Shown one piece after another: positions 53,890 to 62,621 of a DNA stretch of 64,000 bases. Origin of the DNA: Gemmatimonadota bacterium (GTDB lineage Bacteria; Latescibacterota; UBA2968; UBA8231); NCBI GenBank assembly GCA_018672475.1, contig JABHFS010000168.1, positions 1 through 64,000 on the forward strand, given 5' to 3'. A model generated the notes under the pieces. That model was not told the DNA's origin and searched no databases. It saw nothing but the letters and a program-made list of their open reading frames with translations. The position numbers and the translations under genes are program-made. Each line of letters begins with the position of its first letter. The stretch's first letter is position 1.

Positions 53890-55279
53890 CCGTAGCGACG
53901 ACTACCATCGCGAAAAAAACGGCGAACACCAGAGCGAAGCGGCCGGAAACCATCGACGCGTCACTCAGCCCCAGCACGGCCATGCCCGACATTACCGCTA
54001 CCGCACCCGCAGAAAAAACCTGCACCTGCGAATCCCGCGTATTTTTGAACGCCCGCCAGGCGCGTTGAAAAACCCGCCAATAGAACCAGGTGAAAGCCAA
54101 TAGCCCGGCCAGCCCCATCTTCCACCACAGTGCCAAGTACAAATTGTCAACCGTCCCGGCCATGATCATCTCGGGCTCAAGGGTCTCCGGATCGATGCTC
54201 AGAATATTGAGCATTGCCCCTTGGCCGTGGCCCAAGAGCGGATGCGCACCGATCGCCTCCAGCGTCGTCGCATAGGAGAGCAGTCGCGCCAGGATCGGCG
54301 CGTCGCGCTCGTAGTCGATAAAGGTCAGCGAACGCTGGAAGGCATGGGCTCCGATCGCCGCTCCGGTAAAACGCTGAAACAAGGCCGTCACCCCCACCAC
54401 CACCACCAGTAATCCCACCACTAGCAACGCCGGTTTCCAGGCGCTGCGCTCGGCGCGCGGAAGGCTAAAATGGCGCAGCAGCGCCGAACACAAGATGCCC
54501 ACCCCGACCGCCACCCACATCCCACGACCCACCGTCAGCACAAAAGCAAGGCCAATAGGCAACATCACCACCACCAATAAAGGACGGCCATAGCGTCCGG
54601 GGTTGTGGATAAACTGATTGGCCACCAATAAAATTGCCAACGGCAACACCATCCCCTGCAAACGCACGACCCGCACAAAGCGCGTACCCACCGACAAGTC
54701 AATCGCCCCCAAAAATTCGAGGATATATTCGCCTCCGACCACCACGCCGCAAAGCACTAAGGCCGGCGCGAAAAGCTCGAGTACCGCTCGGCGATCGACA
54801 AAGTTGGTGACGAGGAAAAAAACCGCATAATAAAAGGGATAGCGCACATCGCGCAGAATCTGCGAACCCGAATGGCCGTGCGCGACCCCGACCGCCACCG
54901 ACAGCAAGGTCGCCGCCAGCAAGCAGAGCACCGGCAAATCAATCGCGGTCACCCGCAGCCGCAAACCCCGCTTATACACTAGGTCGATCAAGGCGAAGAG
55001 ACAGGCGGCCAACAAAATGCCCTCTTGCAAACGCAAACCGCCGGGCAAGGCGAGCGAGAACAGTAATTTGACCGGCAAAACGATATTGAGCACAAGGGCA
55101 ACCAACAAGGTGCGCCGCGGCGAAAAAAACGTATACCCTGCCAGCAACAGACCGCCGCTTAGCGTCAGAGCCAGCGCCATCGACCACAGATTGGGGATTG
55201 CGATGCAGAGGATCTGTACCACAACGACACCGGCAATAAGCCCCGGCGTGGGGCTGGCAAAGCGCTCGTGTAGTTGCAT
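53864..55279 (-). CDS. O-antigen ligase/polymerase-like membrane protein
   Basis: A 471-residue integral membrane protein with about eleven or twelve helices and the family loop region HPLLGHGQGAMLN. I start at ATG 55279, which shares a base with the upstream stop (TGATG) and has AGGAG nine bases upstream; the track start adds 25 residues. Such proteins (Wzy_C/O-antigen ligase superfamily) join or polymerise surface glycans. The neighbours fit an envelope role. Confidence 0.8.
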   Translation of the reverse strand: MQLHERFASPTPGLIAGVVVVQILCIAIPNLWSMALALTLSGGLLLAGYTFFSPRRTLLVALVLNIVLPVKLLFSLALPGGLRLQEGILLAACLFALIDLVYKRGLRLRVTAIDLPVLCLLAATLLSVAVGVAHGHSGSQILRDVRYPFYYAVFFLVTNFVDRRAVLELFAPALVLCGVVVGGEYILEFLGAIDLSVGTRFVRVVRLQGMVLPLAILLVANQFIHNPGRYGRPLLVVVMLPIGLAFVLTVGRGMWVAVGVGILCSALLRHFSLPRAERSAWKPALLVVGLLVVVVGVTALFQRFTGAAIGAHAFQRSLTFIDYERDAPILARLLSYATTLEAIGAHPLLGHGQGAMLNILSIDPETLEPEMIMAGTVDNLYLALWWKMGLAGLLAFTWFYWRVFQRAWRAFKNTRDSQVQVFSAGAVAVMSGMAVLGLSDASMVSGRFALVFAVFFAMVVVATDADDAQTD

Positions 55280-55923
55280 CAGACCGGTCTCCTGGCGACC
55301 AGCAGATAATTCCAGGCGTCGCTTTCGACTCGGTGCAACCGATCCAAACCCCATGCCAACAACTGAATCAACGCGAACATCGCCCGAACAACGGGTTTTA
55401 ACGGTCCTCGCTCAAAACGCCGCAGATAATAACAGAATCGCACTCCAGCCGTCACCCAGTAACCGGCCATCGGGCGCACTTCAACAGGCTGTAAACCTAC
55501 GCGACGAGCTAGGTGTTCTAAACCATAGCAAGTAAAACGAAAATAGTCGTGTGGCGCTTCGTGCAGACCCCAGATATGGGGAGCGGTTAGGATCAGGTGG
55601 CCGCCGGGTTCAAGAACTCTCGCCATCTCCGCAACCATCCGCCAAGGCTCGGGCACATGTTCGAGGACCTGTGAAGAGAAGACTGTGGCGAAAGCTTTAT
55701 CGCGGAAGGGCAACTCCATACCGCTGCCCCATACGTCGGCCGGAGCATCGGCATAGCGCACTCGATCGAATTCGAGCCCGGTATAATCAGAGAAAAACTC
55801 CGCATAGGGCCGACGGCCGCAGCCCGCATCGAGCACCCGACCGCGACCATAGCGACCGGCGGCCTCCTGCACATAAGCGCGGTTGATCCGCTCTACCAGC
55901 CAGTTTGCAGCAAAGGGCCCCAT
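55279..55923 (-). CDS. Class I SAM-dependent methyltransferase
   Basis: A 214-residue Methyltransf_11-type enzyme. The SAM motif is VLDAGCGRRPYAEF, followed by SSQVLEHVPEPWRMVAEM and LEPGGHLILTAPH (shortened). Its end overlaps the glycan-ligase-like gene start. It probably methylates a small molecule or glycan; the target is unknown. The ribosome site is weak. Confidence 0.85.
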   Translation of the reverse strand: MGPFAANWLVERINRAYVQEAAGRYGRGRVLDAGCGRRPYAEFFSDYTGLEFDRVRYADAPADVWGSGMELPFRDKAFATVFSSQVLEHVPEPWRMVAEMARVLEPGGHLILTAPHIWGLHEAPHDYFRFTCYGLEHLARRVGLQPVEVRPMAGYWVTAGVRFCYYLRRFERGPLKPVVRAMFALIQLLAWGLDRLHRVESDAWNYLLVARRPV

Positions 55924-55929
55924 TCAGGT

Positions 55930-57042
55930 TTAGTGCCGGTCACGCGCCGTATGCGGGTAGTAGTCGGCGATCTGTCCCTCGGCGTCGATCACATAAGAGC
56001 CCGGATAGCGAATCGTCGTTGGACATACGTGCCCAGGCACCGCGAATAGATAACTGCCGATCTCGGGTTGTGGGTCGGGCCAGCGAAAAATGCCGTGTTC
56101 TTCGTTTTGGCCGATAAACTCGGCATGCGGGTTTTGCAGCAATGTAGCCCGGCGCGGCAGCGGGCCGTCATCGCTGATCGCCTTGAGCCCCAAATCAGTG
56201 GTAATAGTCTGCTCTCCATGGTGCCGGTCGACCACCTGCGTCAAAACCAGCGCAGCCCACTTAAAAGGCATATCCGGCAACAAACCACCATAACCGGTGT
56301 CCCAATAGATGCAAGTGCCGGGCGAACCATGCATGCCTTCGGCCCGGCTATAATAAGCGAAAGTAAACGTGCTGCCCCCGACAATGCGCGGCACGGCGAA
56401 TCCTTCGGCCTCCAGCGCCTGCTTCAATTGATTGGCGTCGTCGATATGCCGCTGTGCCGCCGCCTGGCGTTCATCTAGGTCGGTGAGATGTTCGTGTCCA
56501 TCGTAGATATGCAGGCCGCTCGGTTCCAGATGTGGATGCTCGGCGATTTGGCGATAGAGACCCCGCGCGTCGGCGAGGGACACGCCTGTCCGGTGCATGC
56601 CCGCGTCGACATCAATCATCACCCGTAAGGTCTGTTGCCGCTCGCTCGCCACTTCCCCCAGAATCCGCACATGCTGCGAGGCGCTCGCGATCGCGCTGAC
56701 CACCGCCTCGCCCTGTGCCAATTCGGCAAAGCGCTGCACTTTGATCTTTTGCGCCATTGGATAGGCGAGGATCGCCTCCTTGGCCCCCGCGCCGAGCGCA
56801 AGTTCGATTTCCTTCAGGGTCGCGCATTTAAAGCCCGCGACGCCCGATGCGAGTTGTTTGCGGGCGACGGCTTCGGATTTGTGCGTCTTGACGTGCACGA
56901 TCAAATGCTCGCCGCCACCGGCCAACTCACTTACGACCCGGATATTATTGTCCAGCTGATCGGCAAAAATTAACATGGCCGGCGTTTCTATCTCGTCTGG
57001 TTCGGCGACCTTGTACTCCCCTACTTCAATCATTCGCAACAT
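55930..57042 (-). CDS. D-threonine aldolase/D-serine dehydratase-like PLP enzyme
   Basis: A 370-residue fold-type III PLP enzyme. The PLP lysine lies in IVHVKTHKS. The C-terminal metal-binding segment VPGHVCPTTI, with His and Cys, marks the D-threonine aldolase/DSD1 family rather than alanine racemases. It acts on a D-amino acid or 3-hydroxy-D-amino acid. An ATG nine bases downstream is an alternative start, since AAGG is very close to the first one. It is the first gene of the minus-strand envelope cluster. Confidence 0.87.
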   Translation of the reverse strand: MLRMIEVGEYKVAEPDEIETPAMLIFADQLDNNIRVVSELAGGGEHLIVHVKTHKSEAVARKQLASGVAGFKCATLKEIELALGAGAKEAILAYPMAQKIKVQRFAELAQGEAVVSAIASASQHVRILGEVASERQQTLRVMIDVDAGMHRTGVSLADARGLYRQIAEHPHLEPSGLHIYDGHEHLTDLDERQAAAQRHIDDANQLKQALEAEGFAVPRIVGGSTFTFAYYSRAEGMHGSPGTCIYWDTGYGGLLPDMPFKWAALVLTQVVDRHHGEQTITTDLGLKAISDDGPLPRRATLLQNPHAEFIGQNEEHGIFRWPDPQPEIGSYLFAVPGHVCPTTIRYPGSYVIDAEGQIADYYPHTARDRH

Positions 57043-57162
57043 ACCTTATACTTTAGGTTTAGGCTATTATAGATAGCGGAAAAATAGCACAAATCACCAC
57101 CTCGAGCAAACCTTGGCGACACCACCTATCGGCCGCGCCACCAAGGTCTTATTATTTATCCC

Positions 57163-58296
57163 ATGCCCATCTTCTTACGCACCCATCCCCGCCTTGTATT
57201 ACTCTGCCTTTATCTGGTCTTCCTGCTCTTGGTCGAGCTTGTACTCAGACTCGGCTGGGGCGACGAACTCATCCCAGACGCTGCACCCGCCATAATAGCC
57301 AACCCGCAAGTCCACCACGACTACCGACCCGGCGCCCGCTTTACAACCCGCCCCTTCCCCGGCGACACCTTCACTCCGGTGGAGAACCAAATAAACGCCT
57401 TCGGCATCCGCGGCCCCGAACCACAGCCCAAAGACCACCCGCGCATCTTGCTACTGGGCGACTCCTTCGTGCAAGCCGATGAGGTCGCCTACCAACAGAG
57501 TTTCACACATCTGCTCAACCTGCACTTTACCGACCATCTGGACTTCGTCTCGCACGGCATGGTCAGTTGGTCGCCGACCCCCGAATTCTCCTGGCTCCAC
57601 CACAAAGGCCTCTCCCTCACCCCCGACGCTGTCGTACTATTTCTGTGCCTCAACGACTTCTACCGCCGCCAAGTATTCCACCAAACCGACGCCGTCTACC
57701 GCGCGCAAGCCGTCTATCAGGACCGCATCCCTGTAACTTACGAACTGCCCCAACAATCGCGGTCGAAAGTCTTGTTAGAAAACATCGCCCTAGCTCGACT
57801 GCTATACCGCGGCTACCGCACCCTGCAATTGCAATTCTCTCCACCGAGCCGACAAAGCGCCACCATTCCCAACGAAATAATCCACCTATCGCACCCCAAC
57901 ACCGACTGGCCCAGCGACCTGCGCGCCAATGTCGATTCGACCCTGCAAGTCGTACTCGATATCGCCGCCCACCTCGACAAAAGGGACATCGCCCTACACG
58001 TCACACTCGTCCCCTCGGGCTTCACCTGGCCCGACGAAATCCTCTTGGGAAAACAACACCCCCTTTACGGCTGGCCCGCCAATTTCTCAGTTGGCCAGCA
58101 GGGTTTGCACCGCCACATACAAAAATTTCTCGCGGAAAAAAGTATCCCTTTTATCGACCTGCATGCTCCGTTCGACACGAAGAAAAACCAGGAAGACATC
58201 TTGCTCTTTAACGAAGTCGACGGCCACTGGAAAGAATCTGGTCATAGGATTGTCTTCGAAACACTACGGGATTATTTCCGGACAGATCAGGATTAA
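57163..58296 (+). CDS. SGNH/GDSL-type hydrolase with N-terminal membrane anchor
   Basis: A 377-residue protein with an N-terminal hydrophobic helix (LVLLCLYLVFLLLVELVL) and an SGNH hydrolase domain. The nucleophile block is ILLLGDSFVQADEV, the Asn block is LCLNDF, and the final Asp-His pair is in VDGHWKESGH. It is probably an O-acetyl esterase or deacetylase acting on glycans at the outer face of the inner membrane. It is divergent from the D-threonine-aldolase-like cluster. Confidence 0.82.
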   Translation: MPIFLRTHPRLVLLCLYLVFLLLVELVLRLGWGDELIPDAAPAIIANPQVHHDYRPGARFTTRPFPGDTFTPVENQINAFGIRGPEPQPKDHPRILLLGDSFVQADEVAYQQSFTHLLNLHFTDHLDFVSHGMVSWSPTPEFSWLHHKGLSLTPDAVVLFLCLNDFYRRQVFHQTDAVYRAQAVYQDRIPVTYELPQQSRSKVLLENIALARLLYRGYRTLQLQFSPPSRQSATIPNEIIHLSHPNTDWPSDLRANVDSTLQVVLDIAAHLDKRDIALHVTLVPSGFTWPDEILLGKQHPLYGWPANFSVGQQGLHRHIQKFLAEKSIPFIDLHAPFDTKKNQEDILLFNEVDGHWKESGHRIVFETLRDYFRTDQD

Positions 58297-58463
58297 GTAC
58301 TATCCCGTCAATTTTATTTTTATCGTTCTATCGCGAGGATATGAGGCGCCTAGAAGCACCCGAGACGCCCCCTTGGCTTCTCCAGCTCATTTCCTTATCT
58401 TGTCCCGCACCAATTTACAGCCTCAGACCCAACCCACTGCAAGACCGCAAAGGAGCCTTGTCT

Positions 58464-59300
58464 ATGCTCAAGTTAGGCTGCATGTCCCTAAGCTATAAGG
58501 ACGAATTCGGCGCCGGCAAACTCGATTTAGAACAATTTATAGAACGCGCTTATCAGCTGCGTTTAGACGGCATCGACCTGCACACCCGCGCCTTCGCTTC
58601 CTTAGAGCCAGATTACCTACGCCAAATCCGTATGCAGGCCCTCAAACGCGGCATCGCGCTTTCTTATATCGGTGTCAGCTCCAACTTCGGCAAACCCTTG
58701 GCAGAGCTCGAAAACGAAGTCTCCACCGCCAAAGAGTGGATTGATGTCGCCGCCTTTATGGGCATCCCCCTCGTGCGAGTCTTCGCCGCCTGGATACCCG
58801 AAGGCGACAGCGAAGAAGATGTCTTAGCGCGGATGACGCCCTGCCTCAAAGAAGTCGCCGCCTATGGTGAAGAAAAAGGCGTCGTCGTTGGCTTGCACAA
58901 CCACAACCATGGCTGCGTCACCCGCACCGGCAAAGACGTGCGTCGCATCATCGAAGAAGTCGGCAACCCCTACTTCTCGCATATCTTGGATACCGGCCAA
59001 TACGTCGGCTCGCCCGGCGCCTCAGGCCAACGCGGCCACGAAGACCCCGCCCTCAACTTCTACGGCAGCATCGAAGAAACCGCCCCCCTTGCCGTACACG
59101 TGCGCTGCAAGATCTACCGCATCCAAAACGGCACCGAAGAATGGCTCAACTACCCGCGTATCTTCGAAATCCTAAAAGGCGTAAACTACAATGGCTGGCT
59201 CTCAATAGTCTATGAAGGCCAAGACGTCGAAGAAGAAGCCACCGCCGTACCCAAAGCCGTAAAATATCTACGCGGCCTGATGGCCGAATACGAAGCCTAA
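58464..59300 (+). CDS. Sugar phosphate isomerase/epimerase TIM barrel
   Basis: A xylose-isomerase-like TIM barrel of 278 residues. I start at ATG 58464, with AAAGGAG eight bases upstream; the track start adds 41 residues that look untranslated. Metal-site blocks are VVVGLHNHNHG, HILDTGQYVG, AVHVRCKIYR and LSIVYEGQD. It is not a close copy of the barrel at 29748. The reaction is unknown. A strong terminator follows. Confidence 0.82.
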   Translation: MLKLGCMSLSYKDEFGAGKLDLEQFIERAYQLRLDGIDLHTRAFASLEPDYLRQIRMQALKRGIALSYIGVSSNFGKPLAELENEVSTAKEWIDVAAFMGIPLVRVFAAWIPEGDSEEDVLARMTPCLKEVAAYGEEKGVVVGLHNHNHGCVTRTGKDVRRIIEEVGNPYFSHILDTGQYVGSPGASGQRGHEDPALNFYGSIEETAPLAVHVRCKIYRIQNGTEEWLNYPRIFEILKGVNYNGWLSIVYEGQDVEEEATAVPKAVKYLRGLMAEYEA

Positions 59301-59324
59301 GCTCCGCAATTATCAATCACCAAT

Positions 59325-59367
59325 ACAAAACCCCCGCCGGGCACTCAAAAACTGGCGGGGGTTTTGT
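59325..59367 (+). terminator. Strong terminator after the isomerase gene
   Basis: ACAAAACCCCCGCC pairs perfectly with GGCGGGGGTTTTGT over a 15-base loop, and the T-rich arm provides the tail. Confidence 0.9.
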
Positions 59368-59433
59368 ATTAAGACGCCCTTATCCCTTCTATTACCACCA
59401 TTCTCCGATTGCTGATTTTTCTCTCCCGACCAC

Positions 59434-59709
59434 CTAGGGAATTCCCAACTCGCGTCGATACCCCTCATCCCCGTTGCCATGTAACTCCCTATAAGGCACG
59501 CGAATAGTCCGCATCAACTCCCCACGCGCCCCGTCGCCATCCCGCCAATGCAAAACCTTCCGCCTGGCTGAAAACCGAAGTCATCACCGAATAGTCATAG
59601 CGTCCCGTCGTGATCTCGCTTTGACCGAACAAGAACAGAGCCTGGCGATTAACGCCTCCACCGACACAATGCTCTTCGCCATCGAGACACCTGCCCCGGG
59701 TTCCGTATC
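59434..59709 (-). pseudogene. Decayed gene fragment of unknown family
   Basis: Two adjacent frames carry protein-like sequence: GEEHCVGGGVNRQALFLFGQ and SEITTGRYDYSVMTSVFSQA, then after a shift KVLHWRDGDGARGELMRTIR and VPYRELHGNGDEGYRRELGI, ending at a TAG at 59434. The order and continuity suggest a broken C-terminal part of a secreted or sialidase-like protein, but I cannot name it. Confidence 0.5.
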
Positions 59710-60001
59710 AGACCGATCCGGCGTCTCGACATTAAGACAGTGATAGAGGACGGGCAGGGTAGCGCCCTCCGGAAAATCACAGCACGGTCCGCTCGCCGTC
59801 TGCAGGGGGCAGACGACCTCACCCCAGACTTACTCGGGTGGGTATGGAGTCATAAACATCGCGCGGGGCCTAAACGGGGGGTAACTTTCCCTGCGCGCGT
59901 TACCTCTGCCCTAAGTCCGCTTAGGAGGGGAAATCTTGGTAGGAAAGTGTCGAGGATTGCTTGCGAGCACCGGTGACATTATCGATCCGCTAGGCTTCTA
60001 C
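59710..60001. other. Gene-free stretch with a small hairpin
   Basis: The region holds a 7-base perfect hairpin CGTCTGC-AGGG-GCAGACG and an unconvincing 78-codon ORF on the plus strand. Nothing else was recognised. It lies next to a decayed gene and may be eroded coding DNA. Confidence 0.4.
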
Positions 60002-60514
60002 TCAAGAAATAGGCGGCACTTCCCGCCGCTCTTCCTGCAAAAACCACATCTCATAGATCGGCACCAGAATGCACAGCAACATCGTCAGCCCCAATAGCGC
60101 CGAATTCACCGGTGCCAACGCCCCCCAGCCTGCACCGACATAACGCACCAGCCACGGCTTGGCCACATCCAGCGCGATATAAACGAAACACGAGGAAATG
60201 ACAAAGGTCTTCCAGCGGCGGCTCCAGGCGCTGAGCAAAAAAAGATGCCCGGTCGTCAAAAAGACCATGGGCATGATGAACAAGTGAAAATGGGAAGTCT
60301 CGATCAGTTCCGCTTCTTCCTTGGGGAAACTCATCCCCTGCTCGCTGCCGCGATAATATTCCGCTGCACCCCGGGCCGAGAGTTGCGTCTTTTGGTAGGA
60401 CATGTAGATGGATAGCCCCGCCGCCGCCAGCATAAAGACCAGGAAATAGGTCATGATCAGCCGAGTATTGAAATCCATCCGCGCGAGTTGCGAACGACCG
60501 TTAAAATACCTCAT
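60002..60514 (-). CDS. Four-helix membrane protein with intramembrane histidines
   Basis: A 170-residue inner-membrane protein of unknown family with four helices (LIMTYFLVFMLAAAGLSIYM; HLFIMPMVFLTTGHLFLL; FVISSCFVYIALDVA; ALLGLTMLLCILVPIYEMW). Helix 2 and its entry carry SHFHLF and TGHLFLL histidines, a pattern that could ligate heme b. It is coupled to the FMN-binding protein gene by a TAATG overlap and lies downstream of the porin gene. Together with FeoAB this suggests electron transfer to iron, but no domain confirms it. Confidence 0.75.
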   Translation of the reverse strand: MRYFNGRSQLARMDFNTRLIMTYFLVFMLAAAGLSIYMSYQKTQLSARGAAEYYRGSEQGMSFPKEEAELIETSHFHLFIMPMVFLTTGHLFLLSAWSRRWKTFVISSCFVYIALDVAKPWLVRYVGAGWGALAPVNSALLGLTMLLCILVPIYEMWFLQEERREVPPIS

Positions 60515-61083
60515 TACTGCATGACACTCTGTCGAGGTTGGTAGAAGTGTTCGGTCAATGCCAATAGTTTGCGCACCCCGAAGTTGAGCGAGCGTACGGA
60601 GAGCGTCGCCCCGGTAATATTGACGATATCGCGATTGATACGAACGGGATCCTTGAGGCTTTTACCACGGTACTGGCGCAAAAAACGCGGTTGCCGTACT
60701 TGTCCGCCGCGGCTTTCGCGATACACCAGCACCGACGCGCCCAATACCGTAAAACGCGAATCGATGCCAACCATAAAAGTGATCGGGCGAAATTTGCCGA
60801 TCTCCTCCGAGACGATCGCATAGCCCTGGAAGGCATGCCCTTTGCCATAGGCCAGATAGACTTCAAGGCTGTCGTCGGCGAAGGCGCGTCCCAAGTCGGC
60901 GGCCAGTCGTCGCTTGACCACGACGTCGAGGTGTTGCACCTCGCGCACAAACTCCACAGCATCGGGGAAGAGCTTATCTCGTCCCTCATCCGGCGTCAGG
61001 AAAACCTGGACGGAGCCGATCTCGTCGGCAACGGCGGCGCCCGTTAGGAACGCGAACGCAATAAATGAAATATATCTAATCAT
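60514..61083 (-). CDS. Exported FMN-binding domain protein
   Basis: A protein of 189 residues. I start at ATG 61083, which begins a signal peptide MIRYISFIAFAFLTGAAVA; the track start adds 23 residues. The C-terminal half is an FMN-binding domain like RnfG/NqrC, with the flavinylation-type motif NITGATLS, where the threonine would carry FMN through a phosphoester bond. It probably acts in the periplasm as an electron carrier. An apbE flavin transferase would be needed and is not in the window. It is coupled to the following membrane protein gene. Confidence 0.82.
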   Translation of the reverse strand: MIRYISFIAFAFLTGAAVADEIGSVQVFLTPDEGRDKLFPDAVEFVREVQHLDVVVKRRLAADLGRAFADDSLEVYLAYGKGHAFQGYAIVSEEIGKFRPITFMVGIDSRFTVLGASVLVYRESRGGQVRQPRFLRQYRGKSLKDPVRINRDIVNITGATLSVRSLNFGVRKLLALTEHFYQPRQSVMQ

Positions 61084-61211
61084 GATAACTCGTAGAAAGA
61101 TAACCTTATCGCTTATTTTGCAGTAGAGTTTATCGCAATAAACACCCATCACCCCGATCGATACGCGAACAAGCCGATGGTTTTTTTCATGCGCCCCAAC
61201 TCGGTCTCGGC

Positions 61212-62318
61212 TTAAAAATAGGAAGCCACCGAAAAGATCAAGCCATTACTGTCCTCGTCCCGATCGTAGATCTCGTAATCAAGCTTCATCACGGTCTCTT
61301 CTTCTGGGCGAAAATTCAACCCGAAGGTCAAGCGCGTTTCCTCGCTTGAACCCAAATCGATACTGTCATAGCGAAACGAAGCCGTACACACCGAATTCGG
61401 AAATTGGGACAACACCCCGGGCAAAAAGTGATAAGCCGTCTGGGCATAATAGCCAGAGCGAGCATCTTCAACAGCCCCGTCAATTGAAGCACCGGCAAAC
61501 TCGCCTTTGAAATCGAACGGGCCGCGGTTATAACTGATATCGGCGGCATAGATGGCCAAGTTGTGCTCCCCTTTGTCGTCATAGGCGCCCCGGTGAAACG
61601 AGCCACCTAAGTCCAAGCCTAAAAAAGGACTGTAATTCAAACGACCGACCAGCGATTTTTCCTCGTTATTGTCGGCCTTATGGCTACCCCGCCCCGAACG
61701 GATCCGTGCGCCGGCGGCTTCGTTGAAACCATTGACCAGGTATAACTCGTAACCAAGCACAGACTCGTCGCCGGGATAGACCGTACCGAAAAACCCCATG
61801 CCCGCCTCACTTAGCGTCGTCGGCACGATCTCGCGTGCGACCAACGGTCGATTGCTAAGATCATTGAGTGGACTGTCGTGGTTGAGGTTGAATTTGCCTA
61901 AGGGCGAAAGAATGACGCCGCCGCGATAACTGAACGACTCGGCAAAGCTGATATCGAGGGTGGCGAATTCGAGTTTGATTTCCCCGTCGCTATCGCCCGA
62001 GCCCTTGAGCAAACCGCCGTGCTCAAATTCGAGTTCGGCCATCACGTGGATGCGATCGCTAACTTCACCGTGGATAAAAGGAATAAAACGATGCTGGTCA
62101 AACGTCTTCTTCTTCTTATTCCAAAATAATTCGTGATCGATATAACCGCCCAGAGAAGTTCCGCGGCCTGCCGTGCGCACATGTGGTTTGTCGGAGGGGC
62201 CATCGGCGACCGCAGGTCGCCGATCTTCTGCCGCCAACGGCAGAGCCAGTAAACCACTAAAGAACACGGCCTGCAAAGTGTTGCAGAGCAAACGATCACA
62301 GCGCAAAATAATGCTCAT
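61212..62318 (-). CDS. Outer-membrane beta-barrel porin-like protein
   Basis: A 368-residue protein with signal peptide (VFFSGLLALPLAA) and alternating hydrophobic strands ending in aromatic phenylalanine (SVASYF), typical of outer-membrane barrels. The blocks GGYIDHELFWNKKK, HVMAELEFEHGG and SYRGGVILSPLGKFNLNHDS (shortened) resemble phosphate-selective porin O/P-like and related barrel proteins. It is transcribed divergently from feoA, from a promoter with a palindrome at its start site. It may admit iron chelates or anions. Confidence 0.78.
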   Translation of the reverse strand: MSIILRCDRLLCNTLQAVFFSGLLALPLAAEDRRPAVADGPSDKPHVRTAGRGTSLGGYIDHELFWNKKKKTFDQHRFIPFIHGEVSDRIHVMAELEFEHGGLLKGSGDSDGEIKLEFATLDISFAESFSYRGGVILSPLGKFNLNHDSPLNDLSNRPLVAREIVPTTLSEAGMGFFGTVYPGDESVLGYELYLVNGFNEAAGARIRSGRGSHKADNNEEKSLVGRLNYSPFLGLDLGGSFHRGAYDDKGEHNLAIYAADISYNRGPFDFKGEFAGASIDGAVEDARSGYYAQTAYHFLPGVLSQFPNSVCTASFRYDSIDLGSSEETRLTFGLNFRPEEETVMKLDYEIYDRDEDSNGLIFSVASYF

Positions 62319-62370
62319 TCTTTCCCATACTCCCGGTTGGAGTTAACGGCGCACAACAAGAAGACATTAA

Positions 62371-62408
62371 GCCAATCAATTGTTTGACATATCAAACAAT
62401 TGATTGGC
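62371..62408. promoter_or_regulatory. 38-base inverted repeat, probable operator of the porin operon
   Basis: The arms GCCAATCAATTGTTTGA and TCAAACAATTGATTGGC are perfect 17-base complements around CATA. The repeat covers the expected transcription start of the leftward promoter. The inner part TTTGACATATCAAA resembles the second palindrome near feoA, and the outer arms contain GATTGGC, which recurs at 62555 and 62581. A metal-dependent repressor of the DtxR/MntR or Fur type is the likely ligand. Confidence 0.75.
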
Positions 62409-62437
62409 AATATATATTCGCAATATCTATGTGTCAA
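62409..62437 (-). promoter_or_regulatory. Promoter of the porin/FMN-binding operon
   Basis: On the minus strand TTGACA (62437-62432) and TATATT (62414-62409) are separated by 17 bases, an almost ideal sigma-70 promoter. The predicted start falls inside the 38-base inverted repeat. Confidence 0.7.
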
Positions 62438-62497
62438 CTATTTTTTGATATTTTTGTTATAACTTTTTTCGCTCTATCAGCTAATACTAAAAACACA

Positions 62498-62525
62498 TTG
62501 ACTTAGCACTTGCACTGATTATATT
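62498..62525 (+). promoter_or_regulatory. Promoter of feoAB
   Basis: TTGACT (62498-62503) and TATATT (62520-62525) are separated by 16 bases. The predicted start falls within the palindrome at 62533-62550, so a bound repressor would block it. Confidence 0.68.
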
Positions 62526-62532
62526 TACAATG

Positions 62533-62550
62533 TGTTTGGCATGCCAAACA
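62533..62550. promoter_or_regulatory. 18-base perfect palindrome, probable operator of feoAB
   Basis: TGTTTGGCATGCCAAACA reads the same on both strands. It shares the plan TTTG-N-CAT-N-N-CAAA with the centre of the leftward repeat. A further inverted pair, ATTGGCAA at 62555 and TTGCCAAT at 62581, follows before feoA. Confidence 0.72.
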
Positions 62551-62621
62551 ATCTATTGGCAACCTAAACATCTATTTCCATTGCCAATCTTATTTTTCGC
62601 CTAATTAGCTGGATAAATAGC

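Noticed and set aside
52751-54103. 450-residue ORF on the plus strand
   Set aside because: It is antisense to anmK, whose family motifs are clear; the translation is low-complexity, rich in Pro, Ser and Ala.
59740-59976. 78-residue ORF on the plus strand
   Set aside because: No ribosome site, motif or promoter; it probably arose in non-coding or eroded DNA.
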